Shown here: positions 54,245-63,188 of the stretch, piece after piece
How the letters are laid out: the number at the start of each line of letters is the position of its first letter
Numbering within the stretch: position 1 is the stretch's first letter
Assembly (NCBI GenBank): GCA_963752605.1
Contig: CAVVYW010000005.1
Span: 372,001-436,000, forward strand
Direction of reading: 5' to 3'
DNA: 64,000 nt
From: CAVVYW01 sp963752605
GTDB lineage: Bacteria > Actinomycetota > Thermoleophilia > Solirubrobacterales > 70-9
Program-made: the position numbers and the translations under genes
The notes under the pieces: model-generated
What the model was told of the DNA's origin: nothing
Database searches by the model: none
What the model saw: the letters and a program-made list of their open reading frames with translations, nothing else

Positions 54245-55906
54245 TTGGCCTCGGGCGTGCGGATCCTCCCCCTGGGCGGCCTGGGGGAGATAGGCAAGAA
54301 CATGACGGTCGTCGAGACCGACGGCCGGATCGTCGTCGTCGACACCGGCCTGATGTTCCCGACCGCGGAGATGCTGGGGATCGACCTCGTCCTGCCCGAC
54401 TTCTCCATGCTGCGCGACCGCGCCGACGACATCGAGGCGATCGTGCTGACCCACGGCCACGAGGACCACGTCGGTGCGCTGCCCTACGTCCTCCGAGAGG
54501 TGGGCATCCCGCCGGCGATCTACGGCGGCCTGCTGACGATCGGCATGGTCCGCTCCAAGCTCGATGAGCACAAGCTGCGCGACGTCCCGCTCCAGGAGCT
54601 TCCCGCCGGTGAGCGGGTGAAGGCGGGGCCGTTCGAGCTCGAGCTGGTCCACATGGCGCACTCGATCCCTGACGCCCGTGCTGTCGTCCTGCGCACCGAC
54701 GCGGGCAGCGTCCTGATCACCGGCGACTACAAGTTCGACCAGACGCCGGTGGACGGCAACCCGGCGGACGTCTCGCGGCTGGCAGAGCTCGGCAGGGAGG
54801 GGGTGCTCTGCCTCTGCGGCGACTCGACCAACTCGGATCGGCCGGGGGTGGCGCCGTCGGAGTCGAGCGTCGGCCCGGCGCTCCTCGAGGTCTTCTCGCG
54901 ATGCAGGGGCCGGATCATCGTCACTTCGTTCGCCTCCAACGTGCACCGGGTGCAACAGGCGATCGATGCCGCCGCGAAGCTCAATCGGAAGGTGGCCCTG
55001 GTGGGGCGCTCGATGCGTAAGAACTTCAACATCGCCGACAACCTCGGCATCGCCTCGGCCCCCGAGGGCATCTTCATCCAGCCCAAGGAGGTGGAGGACT
55101 TCCCCGACGAGGAGGTCGTGGTGATCTCGACCGGCAGCCAGGGCGAGCCCCTCTCCGCGCTGCGGCGCATGGCGCACCGCGACCACCCCGATGTCGAGCT
55201 GCATTCGGGGGACACGGTGATCTTCTCCGCGACTCCGATCCCCGGCAACGAGCGCTCGGTGAACGAGACCATCGATCGCATCTTCCAGATCGGAGCGCAG
55301 GTGATCACCGCCGCCGACCAGCCGATCCATGCCTCAGGCCACGGGTGGCAGGAGGAGCTGAAGCTGATGCTGAATCTGACGAAGCCGCGGTACGTGTTCC
55401 CGTTCCACGGCGATCACAAGCGGTTGCGGCTGCACGCCGACCTGGCCGCCTCGGTCGGGATCGATCGCGATGACATCTTCATCGGGCGCAACGGCCTGGC
55501 CCTCGAGCTCGACGAGTCGGGCGCCCGGTTCGGCGAGGACGTCCACGCAAGCATGATCTTCGTGGATGGCGTGTCGATCGGCGAGCCCGACGAGTTCGCG
55601 CTGCGCGACCGCCGCAAGCTCTCGGACGACGGCCTCTTCATCGTCGTCGCCACGATCTCGACGGACGACGGCTCCCAGGTCGCGGAGCCGGAGGTGATCT
55701 TCCGCGGCGTGCCCTTCGCCGATGAGGCCGATGGCCTGCGGGAGGAGCTGAGCGACGTCGTGTCGGCCACCCTCAAGGAGGCGGCGGAGGAGGAGATCCG
55801 AGAGGTCGCGCTGCTGCAGCAGGACCTCCACGACGACATCGCGGAGTTCGTCTACGAGAAGCTGCGCCGCCGGCCACTGGTCCTCCCGGTCGTCGTCGAG
55901 GTCTGA
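54245..55906 (+). CDS. rnj: Ribonuclease J
   Basis: RNase J is a 5'-exonuclease and endonuclease for mRNA turnover and rRNA maturation. The 553-residue product has GLGEIGKNM, the metallo-beta-lactamase motif LTHGHEDHVGALPYV, ITGDYKFDQTPVD and the beta-CASP motifs (FASNVHRVQQ, ISTGSQGEP and PIHASGHGWQEELK). All active-site residues are present. TTG 54245 follows the dapA stop by one base, showing cotranscription. Confidence 0.96.
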   Translation: MASGVRILPLGGLGEIGKNMTVVETDGRIVVVDTGLMFPTAEMLGIDLVLPDFSMLRDRADDIEAIVLTHGHEDHVGALPYVLREVGIPPAIYGGLLTIGMVRSKLDEHKLRDVPLQELPAGERVKAGPFELELVHMAHSIPDARAVVLRTDAGSVLITGDYKFDQTPVDGNPADVSRLAELGREGVLCLCGDSTNSDRPGVAPSESSVGPALLEVFSRCRGRIIVTSFASNVHRVQQAIDAAAKLNRKVALVGRSMRKNFNIADNLGIASAPEGIFIQPKEVEDFPDEEVVVISTGSQGEPLSALRRMAHRDHPDVELHSGDTVIFSATPIPGNERSVNETIDRIFQIGAQVITAADQPIHASGHGWQEELKLMLNLTKPRYVFPFHGDHKRLRLHADLAASVGIDRDDIFIGRNGLALELDESGARFGEDVHASMIFVDGVSIGEPDEFALRDRRKLSDDGLFIVVATISTDDGSQVAEPEVIFRGVPFADEADGLREELSDVVSATLKEAAEEEIREVALLQQDLHDDIAEFVYEKLRRRPLVLPVVVEV

Positions 55907-56344
55907 TCAGCGGAGCTCCTCGACCAGCCCGATGATGATGCCGTCGGGGCCGCGGACGTAGCAGTACCGGTAGATGTCCCCGTACTGCGCCACCTTGCCC
56001 ACGAGTTCGGCGCCGTGGGCGCGCAGGCGGTCGAGGGCGTCGTCGACGGCGTCGACGACGAACGTGAGGCGAGGGATGCCCGGGGTGTTCATCGGCGCCC
56101 TCGGCGCAATGCTGGTGGCCACCGGCGTGTGGAACGTCGACAGCTCGACCCGGCCGTGGCCGTCCGGGGTCCGCACGACGGCGATGTCCGCTCGGACGCC
56201 GTCCAGCCCGACGAGCTGGTCCACCCATTCACCCTCGACTGCTGCCTCGCCCTCCAGTTCCAGGCCCAGTTCGACGAAGAACGCGATAGCAGCCGCGAGA
56301 TCCTCGACCACAACGCCGACGTGATCCATCCGGCGGACCGTCAT
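55907..56344 (-). CDS. VOC-family (glyoxalase/bleomycin resistance-like) protein
   Basis: The 145-residue product has the paired beta-alpha-beta-beta-beta modules of the vicinal oxygen chelate fold. The first has MDHVGVVVEDLAAAIAFF and the metal His (MDHVG); the second ends RYCYVRGPDGIIIGLVEEL with the Glu ligand. It starts with ATG 56344 and lies convergent to rnj with stops touching. Substrate is unknown; glyoxalase, methylmalonyl-CoA epimerase or dioxygenase activities are possible. Confidence 0.85.
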   Translation of the reverse strand: MTVRRMDHVGVVVEDLAAAIAFFVELGLELEGEAAVEGEWVDQLVGLDGVRADIAVVRTPDGHGRVELSTFHTPVATSIAPRAPMNTPGIPRLTFVVDAVDDALDRLRAHGAELVGKVAQYGDIYRYCYVRGPDGIIIGLVEELR

Positions 56345-56410
56345 GCCACGGAGTATTTCTCACAAGACCGCCGCTTCCATGCGAAGCGGCACGAAGGGGA
56401 GGAAAGGCAA

Positions 56411-56447
56411 GGCCCCCGAGGGCCGAGGGAGGGCGGCCCCCGGGGGC
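56411..56447 (-). terminator. GC-rich hairpins downstream of the sensor kinase
   Basis: On the minus strand GGCCC-TCGG-GGGCC (56424-56411) is followed by TTGCCTTTCC, and a GCCCCCGGGGGC palindrome lies just before it (56436-56447). They fit the terminator of the two-component operon. The remaining part of the 211-base gap (56345-56555) has no other feature. Confidence 0.55.
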
Positions 56448-56555
56448 GACGCTGGGGTTGATCCTCAGCGCATGCCCGCCGCGCGTGTGGGGTGGTGCAC
56501 GGGCGGGCGGTGTGTCTCGTCCAGGGTCAAGCTAAGGGGCGTTTGTGAACGTTTG

Positions 56556-57995
56556 CTAAAGCGCTGCCGACTCGCGGTCGGGCTCGGGGATGGCCTCCAG
56601 CGGGAGCCGGACCGTGAACCGGGCGCCGCCCGAGGGCGATGAGCCCGCGGTGACCGAGCCGCCGTGCGACTCGGCGACTGCCCGGACGATCGCGAGCCCC
56701 AGCCCGCTGCCGCCCCCGGCCGCGGTGTCGGCGGGGCCCTGACCGCGGACGAAGCGGTCGAAGACCTGGTCCTCCATGCCCTCGGGGAGGCCCGGTCCGT
56801 CGTCGGAGACCTCCAGGACCGCCTCGTCACCGGCCCGGTGGGCGCGCAGCTTGATCCGCGTGTTCTCCGAGGTATGCCGCACCGCGTTCTCCAGCAGGTT
56901 GAGGACGAGGCGGTGGAGCTCGTCCGGGTTTCCGCTCAGCGGCAGCCTCTCGTCGAGATCGGTGTCGATCCGGCGCTCGCCCGCGATTGCTCGCATCTCC
57001 TCCAGCGCCTCCGCCGCGACCGAGGAGAGGTTGAGCTCCGTGCGCGCGGCGCGCCGGCCGGTATCCGCGCGCGCCAGCAGCAGCAGGTCGGAGACGAGCC
57101 GCGACATGCGCCTGGTGGAGGAGAGCGCGGAGTCCACCGCGTGGGGCCCCTCCGGCACGTCGGCCTGCTCGGCCTGGAGCAGCTCGAGGTTCGCCTGCAC
57201 GCTGGTCAGCGGCGTGCGCAGCTCGTGGGAGGCGTCGGCGACGAACTCGCGCTGGCGCTCGAGTGCCTGCTCGCGCTCCGAGCGGGCCTCGTCCAGCGCC
57301 TCGAGCATGCCGTCCATCGTCCTCGCGAGCTCGCCGACCTCGTCCTCGGCGACGGGAATCGGCATGCGCTTGGAGGGGTCGCGGGTGCTGGCGATTTCAC
57401 GGGCCTGGGCAGTGAGGGAGGCGATCGGACGCATCGCGCGCCGCGCCACGGCGAACCCGGCGAGCAGCGCAAGCGCCGTCCCGCCGAGCACGCCCGCCGC
57501 GAGGAACAGCCAAACGCGTGCCACCGACTCGTCTACGTCCTGGTCGGGCCGTGCGTACTGCACGAAGGTGGGGAGGGGCCCGGAGCTCTCGATCTGGCGG
57601 CTGGCGACGAGCAGGCCCTCGCTCTCGCTGATGGCTCCCGAGGGCGGACCCAGCGAAACCTCTGGATCGGTGGAGGCGAGCGGCCGGCCCGTCTGGTCGA
57701 CGATTCGCACGATGCCGTCCATCGGCATCGCGAAGTCGTGCAGCGGCGGGCTGTCGATGACGGCCTGGCCCGAGACGGGGTCGGCACCGACGCGGGTCTC
57801 GGCCGCGAGCCTTCCAGCCGCCCCGGTCAGCTCGTCGTTGAAGTCGTCACGGATCCGGTCGCCGACCACCTGGCCGAGCACCACGGCGAAGCCGATCAGG
57901 ATCGCAAGCGTCAGCCCGGCGGTGGTGCCCGCGATGCGCCAGCGGACCGGGATCCGGTCGTACCAGTTGGGGCGCTTCAGGCGGACGCGCTTCAC
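56556..57995 (-). CDS. Sensor histidine kinase (MprB/BaeS type)
   Basis: The 479-residue product has two membrane segments (about 19-43 and 159-183), enclosing an extracytoplasmic sensor region of about 115 residues without cysteines. A HAMP domain (RRAMRPIASLTAQAREIAS) leads to the dimerisation helix with the phosphorylated His in FVADASHELRTPLTSV. ATP-binding N, G1 and G2 boxes are NLLENAVRHT, SDDGPGLPE and GGGSGLGLAIV. GTG 57995 overlaps the regulator stop by 2 bases, so the two are cotranslated. What it senses is not visible. Confidence 0.94.
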   Translation of the reverse strand: MKRVRLKRPNWYDRIPVRWRIAGTTAGLTLAILIGFAVVLGQVVGDRIRDDFNDELTGAAGRLAAETRVGADPVSGQAVIDSPPLHDFAMPMDGIVRIVDQTGRPLASTDPEVSLGPPSGAISESEGLLVASRQIESSGPLPTFVQYARPDQDVDESVARVWLFLAAGVLGGTALALLAGFAVARRAMRPIASLTAQAREIASTRDPSKRMPIPVAEDEVGELARTMDGMLEALDEARSEREQALERQREFVADASHELRTPLTSVQANLELLQAEQADVPEGPHAVDSALSSTRRMSRLVSDLLLLARADTGRRAARTELNLSSVAAEALEEMRAIAGERRIDTDLDERLPLSGNPDELHRLVLNLLENAVRHTSENTRIKLRAHRAGDEAVLEVSDDGPGLPEGMEDQVFDRFVRGQGPADTAAGGGSGLGLAIVRAVAESHGGSVTAGSSPSGGARFTVRLPLEAIPEPDRESAAL

Positions 57996-58702
57996 GCGGC
58001 CGCCTTGAGCACGTACCCGGCGCCCCGCTTCGTGTGAAGCAGGCGCGGCTCGCCGCCCTCCTCGAGCTTGCGTCGCAGGTTCGAGATGAAGACGTCGATG
58101 GTGTTCGTCTGCTCGAATGGGTCATAGCCCCAGACGTCCTCGAGCAGCCGCTCGCGCGAGACCACCAGCTTCTTGTTGCGGGCGAGGTACTCGAGCAGCT
58201 CGAACTCTCGGTTGGTCAGCTCGATCTCGCGGTCGCCGCGCTTCACCTCGCGCGTGTCGGGGTTGAGCTGGAGGTCGCCGATCACGATCGAGGCGCTGCC
58301 GCGCGGTGGCCGGCGGCGCAGAAGGGCCCGAATTCGCGCGAGCAGCTCGGCCCGCTCGAAGGGCTTGGGAAGGTAATCGTCGGCGCCGGTATCGAGGCCC
58401 TCCACGCGATTCTCGGTCTCCGTGCGGGCGGTGAGGATGAGCACCGGGACGTCGCTGCCGTCGGCGCGCAGGCGCCGCAGCACCTCGATTCCGTCGAGAC
58501 GCGGCAGGCCGAGGTCGAGCACGACGAGGTCCGGCGTGAACTGCTCCGCTGCGGTCAGCGCCTCGGCGCCGTCGCCGGCGCTCTTCACCTCGTGGCCCTC
58601 GGCGCGGAGGGAGCGCCGCAGAACATCGGCGATCGCCTCGTCGTCCTCGACCACGAGGACGCGCGCTGATGGCGTCTCGTTCACAGGCGCTTCCGTGGGC
58701 AT
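57992..58702 (-). CDS. OmpR/PhoB-family response regulator
   Basis: The 236-residue product has a receiver domain with the phospho-acceptor Asp in DLVVLDLGLPRLDG, the Lys in YLPKPFERAEL and Thr in LILTART, and a winged-helix output domain (ELTNREFELLEYLARNKKLV and DVFISNLRRKLEE). It resembles MprA-type regulators. The start at ATG 58702 could instead be the GTG at 58684 without loss of the receiver. It lies back to back with ftsK, and the 118-base gap holds both promoters. Confidence 0.95.
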   Translation of the reverse strand: MPTEAPVNETPSARVLVVEDDEAIADVLRRSLRAEGHEVKSAGDGAEALTAAEQFTPDLVVLDLGLPRLDGIEVLRRLRADGSDVPVLILTARTETENRVEGLDTGADDYLPKPFERAELLARIRALLRRRPPRGSASIVIGDLQLNPDTREVKRGDREIELTNREFELLEYLARNKKLVVSRERLLEDVWGYDPFEQTNTIDVFISNLRRKLEEGGEPRLLHTKRGAGYVLKAAA

Positions 58703-58820
58703 GCGTCAAGGGTAGATGCCGTATTCGGGATTCCAAGCCCCTTTGAGGCAACCTTTAGGCGCTCGAAGCGCGCCTGAAATTCGTGCCTGGCCACGCAGGG
58801 GAGGCGGACCCCGCGTCGAA

Positions 58821-61442
58821 ATGGGTCAGCGGATGCTTGCCGACCGCATTTTCGGCGCGCCTGAGCGCGACCCTCCACGCCGTCGTAGGCGGAAGCCCGT
58901 TCGGGGACGGGGCCGCTCGCGTGGCCGAGCGGCTGCGCGGGGCCGCAGGCGTGGACGCGCGCGGCGTCGCGGCCGGTCTCGCACGCCGGAGGCAGTCCAG
59001 AGGCGGCTCGATCTGCTCGGCCTCGCGTGCCTGGGCCTGGCCGTGTACCTCGGCTACATCGTCTATTTGGGCTGGAACGGAGGGACCGTCGGCGACGGCG
59101 CCTCGACGGCCCTTGCCTACGCGGTCGGCGGCGGTGCCGCGGTCGTGCCAGGCGCGCTCGTGGTCGTGGGGCTGGGCCTGGTGATGCGACCGATGCTGCC
59201 CGCGCCCGGCGCCGTCGCCGCGGGATTGGTGGCGATCGCGGCGGGTCTCCTGCTCGCCCTCGCGGCGCAGACGGCGGGGCTCGGCCCAGGCGGGTCCCAC
59301 GAGAAGCTCTTCGACCCCGCGTTCTTCCCCCATCACGGAGGCGCGCTCGGCGAGGTCCTCTACTGGGCTTCGACCACGCTCTTTCAGCGGATCGGCGCGC
59401 ACATCATCGCGGTCGTGCTCGTCCTCTCGGGCCTGCTGCTGGTCGCCGGCCGCTCGATCTCCGACGTGATCGAGGCCGTCCGGCGCGGCTTCGACCACGC
59501 CAAGCGCGGCACGCTCACCTTCGCCACGGCCGTCCGGGACAGCAAGCAGCGCACCGACCCCGATTTGGTCAACACCGACCCCGTCGACACGGATCCCGTC
59601 TTCGGCCCGCCGGAGCCGATCGACGAGTCGCCGGTCGTGAGCCGAACCGAGGCCGCCGCGGTGGACCTCCCCGGCGTCGCCAACTTCGACGAGGCGGTCA
59701 GCGTCGCCGACGAGGACGACGAAGAAACACCCACACAGGAAACGCTCAAGGAGCCCAACACGAAGGCGCCCCAACCGGATATCCCCGCAAGCGAAGCTGA
59801 GGAGATGGCCGCTGATGGCGAAGCCGGGCCCCCGGGCCCTGATGGCGAAGCCGTCAAGCAGGACGCAAAAAACGAGGGGGTCGAGCTGACCCCCATGGGC
59901 AACAAGCGAACCGACATCACCGAATCCGAGGAGATCGACTACGAGCTCCCGAACGCCGAGCAGGTGCTGGAGCGGGGCAAGGAGGAGAAGGGACCCACCA
60001 CCCGCGACCGCGAGGCGGTCGGCAAGGCGCTCCTGGAGGCGCTGGGCCATTTCGGCGTGGAGGCGAAGATCGTCGGCACGGTGGTCGGGCCGCACGTCAG
60101 CCGCTACGAGCTGAAGCTGGCGCCGGGGACGAAGGTCGCGAAGATCACCCAGCTCAAGGACGACCTCGCCTACGCGCTGGCCTCGACCGACATCCGCATC
60201 CTGGCGCCGATCCCGGGCAAGCAGGCGGTGGGGGTGGAGGTCCCGAACCAGCGGCGCCGTCTGGTCCGCCTCGGCGACATCTACGGCGGCCGTCCCAGCG
60301 GCTCCACCCCGCTGGTCGCCTGGCTCGGCAAGGACATCAGCGGATCAGCCGTCTGGACCGACCTGCAGAAGATGCCGCACGCTCTGATCGCCGGCACCAC
60401 CGGCTCGGGTAAGTCCGGCAGCGTCAACGCGATCCTCAGCTCGATCCTGCTCCACGCGTCCCCGAACGAGGTGAGGCTGGTGCTGGTCGACCCGAAGCGG
60501 GTCGAGCTCAATCACTACGAGAGGATTCCCCACCTGCTGACGCCGGTGGTCACCTCGCCGCGGCTCGCGGCCAACGTGCTCAACAACCTGATCGCCGAGA
60601 TGGAGAGCCGCTACGGGGTGATGGGGGAAGCCCGTGCGCGCAACCTCGGCGAGCTGAACCAGGCTCGGGCCCGCGCCGGGGAGCCCGCGCTGCCCCACAT
60701 CCTCTGCGTGATCGACGAGCTCGCCGACCTGATGATGGTCGCCCCGACCGAGGTCGAGGACGCGATCATCCGCCTCGCACAGAAGTCGCGCGCGGTGGGG
60801 ATCCACCTGCTGCTCGCGACCCAGCGGCCGTCGACCGACATCATCACCGGGACGATCAAGGTGAACATCCCGGCCCGGATCGCGTTCGCGGTCAGCTCCC
60901 AGGTGGACTCGCGGGTGATCCTCGACCAGGGCGGGGCGGAGGCCCTGCTCGGGCAGGGCGACATGCTCTTCCGGCCGGCCGGCACCTCGAAGCTCCAGCG
61001 GATTCAGGGCGCCTTCGTCACCGAGCAGGAGATCGCCCGGATCACCCAGCACTGGTCCTCGCAGGGCGAGCCGGAGTTCGCGGAGGAGCTGCTGGAGGCC
61101 GCCGAGCCGCCGCCGCTGGACGGAGCCGAGGCGGACGACGACTTCGACCCGGACCAGGACGACCTGCTCGATCAGGCCGCACATCTGGTCGTGGAGAGCG
61201 GAAGCGCATCGGTCTCGATGATCCAGCGGCGGCTCCGGGTGGGCTACACGCGCGCCGGCCGCCTGATCGACATGCTCGAGCGCCGCGGCATCATCTCCGG
61301 CTACGAGGGCTCGAAGCCTCGCCAGGTGCTGGTGGGGGTGGCGGACCTGCCGCGGGTGCTCGGCGGCGGTGAGTCGGCGCCGGGGGGGCCGGCGGACGAC
61401 GCCGAGCCCGAGACCGGCGAGCTGGTCAGCGGCGGCGCTTAG
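58821..61442 (+). CDS. ftsK: DNA translocase FtsK
   Basis: FtsK pumps chromosomal DNA at the division septum. The 873-residue product starts with an Arg-rich segment and three to four membrane helices (about residues 60-225), a linker of about 170 residues rich in acidic residues, and the alpha/beta motor. The motor has Walker A AGTTGSGKSGSVN near residue 523, RLVLVDPKRVELN and Walker B LCVIDELADLMM. The C-terminal gamma winged helix (MIQRRLRVGYTRAGRLID) should read KOPS-like sites. Start ATG 58821 or 58833 are both possible; longer frames read through unconserved sequence. The linker holds a dispersed-repeat copy and a second partial copy. Confidence 0.95.
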   Translation: MGQRMLADRIFGAPERDPPRRRRRKPVRGRGRSRGRAAARGRRRGRARRRGRSRTPEAVQRRLDLLGLACLGLAVYLGYIVYLGWNGGTVGDGASTALAYAVGGGAAVVPGALVVVGLGLVMRPMLPAPGAVAAGLVAIAAGLLLALAAQTAGLGPGGSHEKLFDPAFFPHHGGALGEVLYWASTTLFQRIGAHIIAVVLVLSGLLLVAGRSISDVIEAVRRGFDHAKRGTLTFATAVRDSKQRTDPDLVNTDPVDTDPVFGPPEPIDESPVVSRTEAAAVDLPGVANFDEAVSVADEDDEETPTQETLKEPNTKAPQPDIPASEAEEMAADGEAGPPGPDGEAVKQDAKNEGVELTPMGNKRTDITESEEIDYELPNAEQVLERGKEEKGPTTRDREAVGKALLEALGHFGVEAKIVGTVVGPHVSRYELKLAPGTKVAKITQLKDDLAYALASTDIRILAPIPGKQAVGVEVPNQRRRLVRLGDIYGGRPSGSTPLVAWLGKDISGSAVWTDLQKMPHALIAGTTGSGKSGSVNAILSSILLHASPNEVRLVLVDPKRVELNHYERIPHLLTPVVTSPRLAANVLNNLIAEMESRYGVMGEARARNLGELNQARARAGEPALPHILCVIDELADLMMVAPTEVEDAIIRLAQKSRAVGIHLLLATQRPSTDIITGTIKVNIPARIAFAVSSQVDSRVILDQGGAEALLGQGDMLFRPAGTSKLQRIQGAFVTEQEIARITQHWSSQGEPEFAEELLEAAEPPPLDGAEADDDFDPDQDDLLDQAAHLVVESGSASVSMIQRRLRVGYTRAGRLIDMLERRGIISGYEGSKPRQVLVGVADLPRVLGGGESAPGGPADDAEPETGELVSGGA
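59787..59853 (+). repeat. Dispersed repeat copy inside the ftsK linker, with a second core
   Basis: AAGCGAAGCTGAGGAG (59789-59804), ATGGCCGC and TGATGGCGAAGCC (59813-59825) form the fullest copy in the window. A further TGATGGCGAAGCC follows at 59840-59852. The encoded peptide A-S-E-A-E-E-M-A-A-D-G-E-A is in the same frame as the carB copy. It lies between the membrane and motor domains of FtsK, a region free to vary. Confidence 0.6.
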
Positions 61443-63057
61443 GCGGCTTGACGCGGACCTTGGTCCGCGCGCTGTTGGTGGCGGGGTCGGCGTCGGCGAC
61501 CAAGCTGGTCACCGAGACGCTGCTGACGACCTTGCCCTTCCCGCGGGGCCGGATCTTGATTTGAACGGTCCTCGAGGCGGCGGCGCCGAGGTTTCCGAGG
61601 GAGCAGATCAGCGCCCCCTTGCCGCGCTTGCGTTTGCGCTTGAGATCGCTCTTCTTCCCCTTGCCTTTCCCCTTCTTCCCCTTTTGCTTGGCGACGCTGT
61701 CGCAGCCGCTGAGCTTCACCTTGCTCTTCTTGGGCGGTTTCACCCTGAGCTCCGTTCCAGGGGCACCCTGCTCGCCCTTGTTGGTGACCGTGGCCACGAA
61801 CACGACCCGCTTGCCTCCCTTCGCGGCCACCGTGGCGAGGCCGCGCTTCTTCTTTTTCTTCCCCTTCCCGGCCACGCGCTGCTCGACGACGAGATCCGGG
61901 GCCTTCGCCTCGAAGGCGCCGATGTCGCACGTCGTGGCCTGAGGCCGCAAGGTGCCGCGCTGATCGGCAGTCGCACAGCCGCTGTTGGTGCCGGTGTTCA
62001 GCGCGGGGCTGCCGTCGCCGATGGCCAGCGTGTTGGTCATGCCGCCGTTGTTCGCGAGGGGGCCGAGCTGCGGGTTCGTGCTCTGCTTGCTGCCGGCGTC
62101 GGTGAAAGCGCAGCTGAAGTCACCGGTGAGATTGTTGGTGGTGCCGACCACGTTCACCAGCCCGCAGTTCTGGCTCGATCCGCCGGTGTTGCCGGCGATG
62201 ATCGTGTTCTTCGCGTTCAGCCGGCTTGCCGTCGGGGGGCCAGCGATCGGGGCGAGCGGCGCGACTAAGTTGTCGCCCGAAAGGCCGGCGCCGAAGCTGC
62301 TGCCGCCTGCGCCCGCGAGGGTGTTCCCGGCGACGGTCGTGTTCAGCAGCGTCAGGCTGTTCGGACCGGGCGGCCCCAGGTTGAACTGCGTGCCCCCCGT
62401 CAGGCCCCCGCCCTGGTTGTCGCCGGGGTTGGAGGTGCGGTTCCCGGTGATCGTCGAGTTGGCGACCGTCGCGTTGCCGAAGAGGTTGAGGCCGCCGCCC
62501 GAGCCTGCACCCACGCCGCCGGTGACGGTGTTGCCGGCGATCAGGCTGTCCTCGATCCTGGTCCCCGGCGAGTCGCCCTTGAACGGCGCGCTGATCCCGC
62601 CGCCGGTAAAGGTCGCGGCGTTGCCAACCACGGCGGACCTCAGCAGGTGAAGCCCGCCGTCGGTGAGGATCCCCCCGCCTTCCCCTGCGAATCCGGGCGC
62701 CGCGGGGCCGGCTATGCCGCCGGTGATGGTCAGGTCGCGGATGGTCGCCGAAAAGCCCGAGCCCACACTGAAGACCCGGCTCGTTCCCCCGGCGGTGACC
62801 GTCGTGGTCCTGGCGCTCGCGCCGGCCACGGTCATGGTCTGGCTGATCGGGAGCTGGCCGAGGTTGATCGTGTAGGTGCCCGCTGGGACGGAGACCTCGT
62901 TGCCCGGCCCCGCGTTGGCGGCGATGATGGCGTCGCGAAGGGTGCACGCGGCGCCGCAGCTCCCGTTGTTGCCGTCCGCGGTGGTGTTCGGCGTAAACGT
63001 TGCGGCCGTGGCGCGCCCGGGAAGGAGGGCCACGGTCAGCACGACTGCAAGCACCAC
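61426..63057 (-). CDS. Secreted beta-helix protein (CSLREA/choice-of-anchor type) with basic C-terminal domain
   Basis: The 543-residue product has the CSLREA-like motif GSCGAACTLRDAIIAANAG after a signal sequence, then a right-handed beta-helix with many turns (LTITGGIAGP, STITGNRTSN, TTVAGNTLAG, TIIAGNTGGSS), ending at DIGAFEAKAPDLVV. A DUF11-like domain with long Lys-rich insertions follows and ends in VKPPKRRR. GTG 63057 gives only a short signal peptide. The frame stays open upstream and would add GSFRRSLATGAV, a basic n-region, but no start codon is found in frame. ATG 63116 is in another frame, and one missing base in a run of six C at 63100-63105 would join it. The true start is therefore uncertain. 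The 3' end overlaps the convergent ftsK by 17 bases. Confidence 0.8.
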   Translation of the reverse strand: MVLAVVLTVALLPGRATAATFTPNTTADGNNGSCGAACTLRDAIIAANAGPGNEVSVPAGTYTINLGQLPISQTMTVAGASARTTTVTAGGTSRVFSVGSGFSATIRDLTITGGIAGPAAPGFAGEGGGILTDGGLHLLRSAVVGNAATFTGGGISAPFKGDSPGTRIEDSLIAGNTVTGGVGAGSGGGLNLFGNATVANSTITGNRTSNPGDNQGGGLTGGTQFNLGPPGPNSLTLLNTTVAGNTLAGAGGSSFGAGLSGDNLVAPLAPIAGPPTASRLNAKNTIIAGNTGGSSQNCGLVNVVGTTNNLTGDFSCAFTDAGSKQSTNPQLGPLANNGGMTNTLAIGDGSPALNTGTNSGCATADQRGTLRPQATTCDIGAFEAKAPDLVVEQRVAGKGKKKKKRGLATVAAKGGKRVVFVATVTNKGEQGAPGTELRVKPPKKSKVKLSGCDSVAKQKGKKGKGKGKKSDLKRKRKRGKGALICSLGNLGAAASRTVQIKIRPRGKGKVVSSVSVTSLVADADPATNSARTKVRVKPPKRRR

Positions 63058-63175
63058 CGCCCCAGTTGCAAGTGAACGGCGGAATGATCCAGATTGCGAC
63101 CCCCCAAGCGCAGCATCAGTGCTGATCTTATGCGCGATTCGGGCGCCCGCGAAACCCCCAACCGTTGCCTGGCGC

Positions 63176-63181
63176 GAGAAT
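63176..63181 (+). promoter_or_regulatory. Candidate -10 hexamer for cinA
   Basis: GAGAAT ends 7 nt before GTG 63189, with no ribosome binding site. It matches the leaderless pattern seen for other genes here. The 131-base divergent gap to the beta-helix gene contains no other feature. Confidence 0.35.
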
Positions 63182-63188
63182 GGGCCGC

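Noticed and set aside
56435..56448. GCCCCCGGGGGC palindrome as a regulator binding site
   Set aside because: It lies downstream of both flanking genes beside another hairpin, so a terminator part is more plausible.
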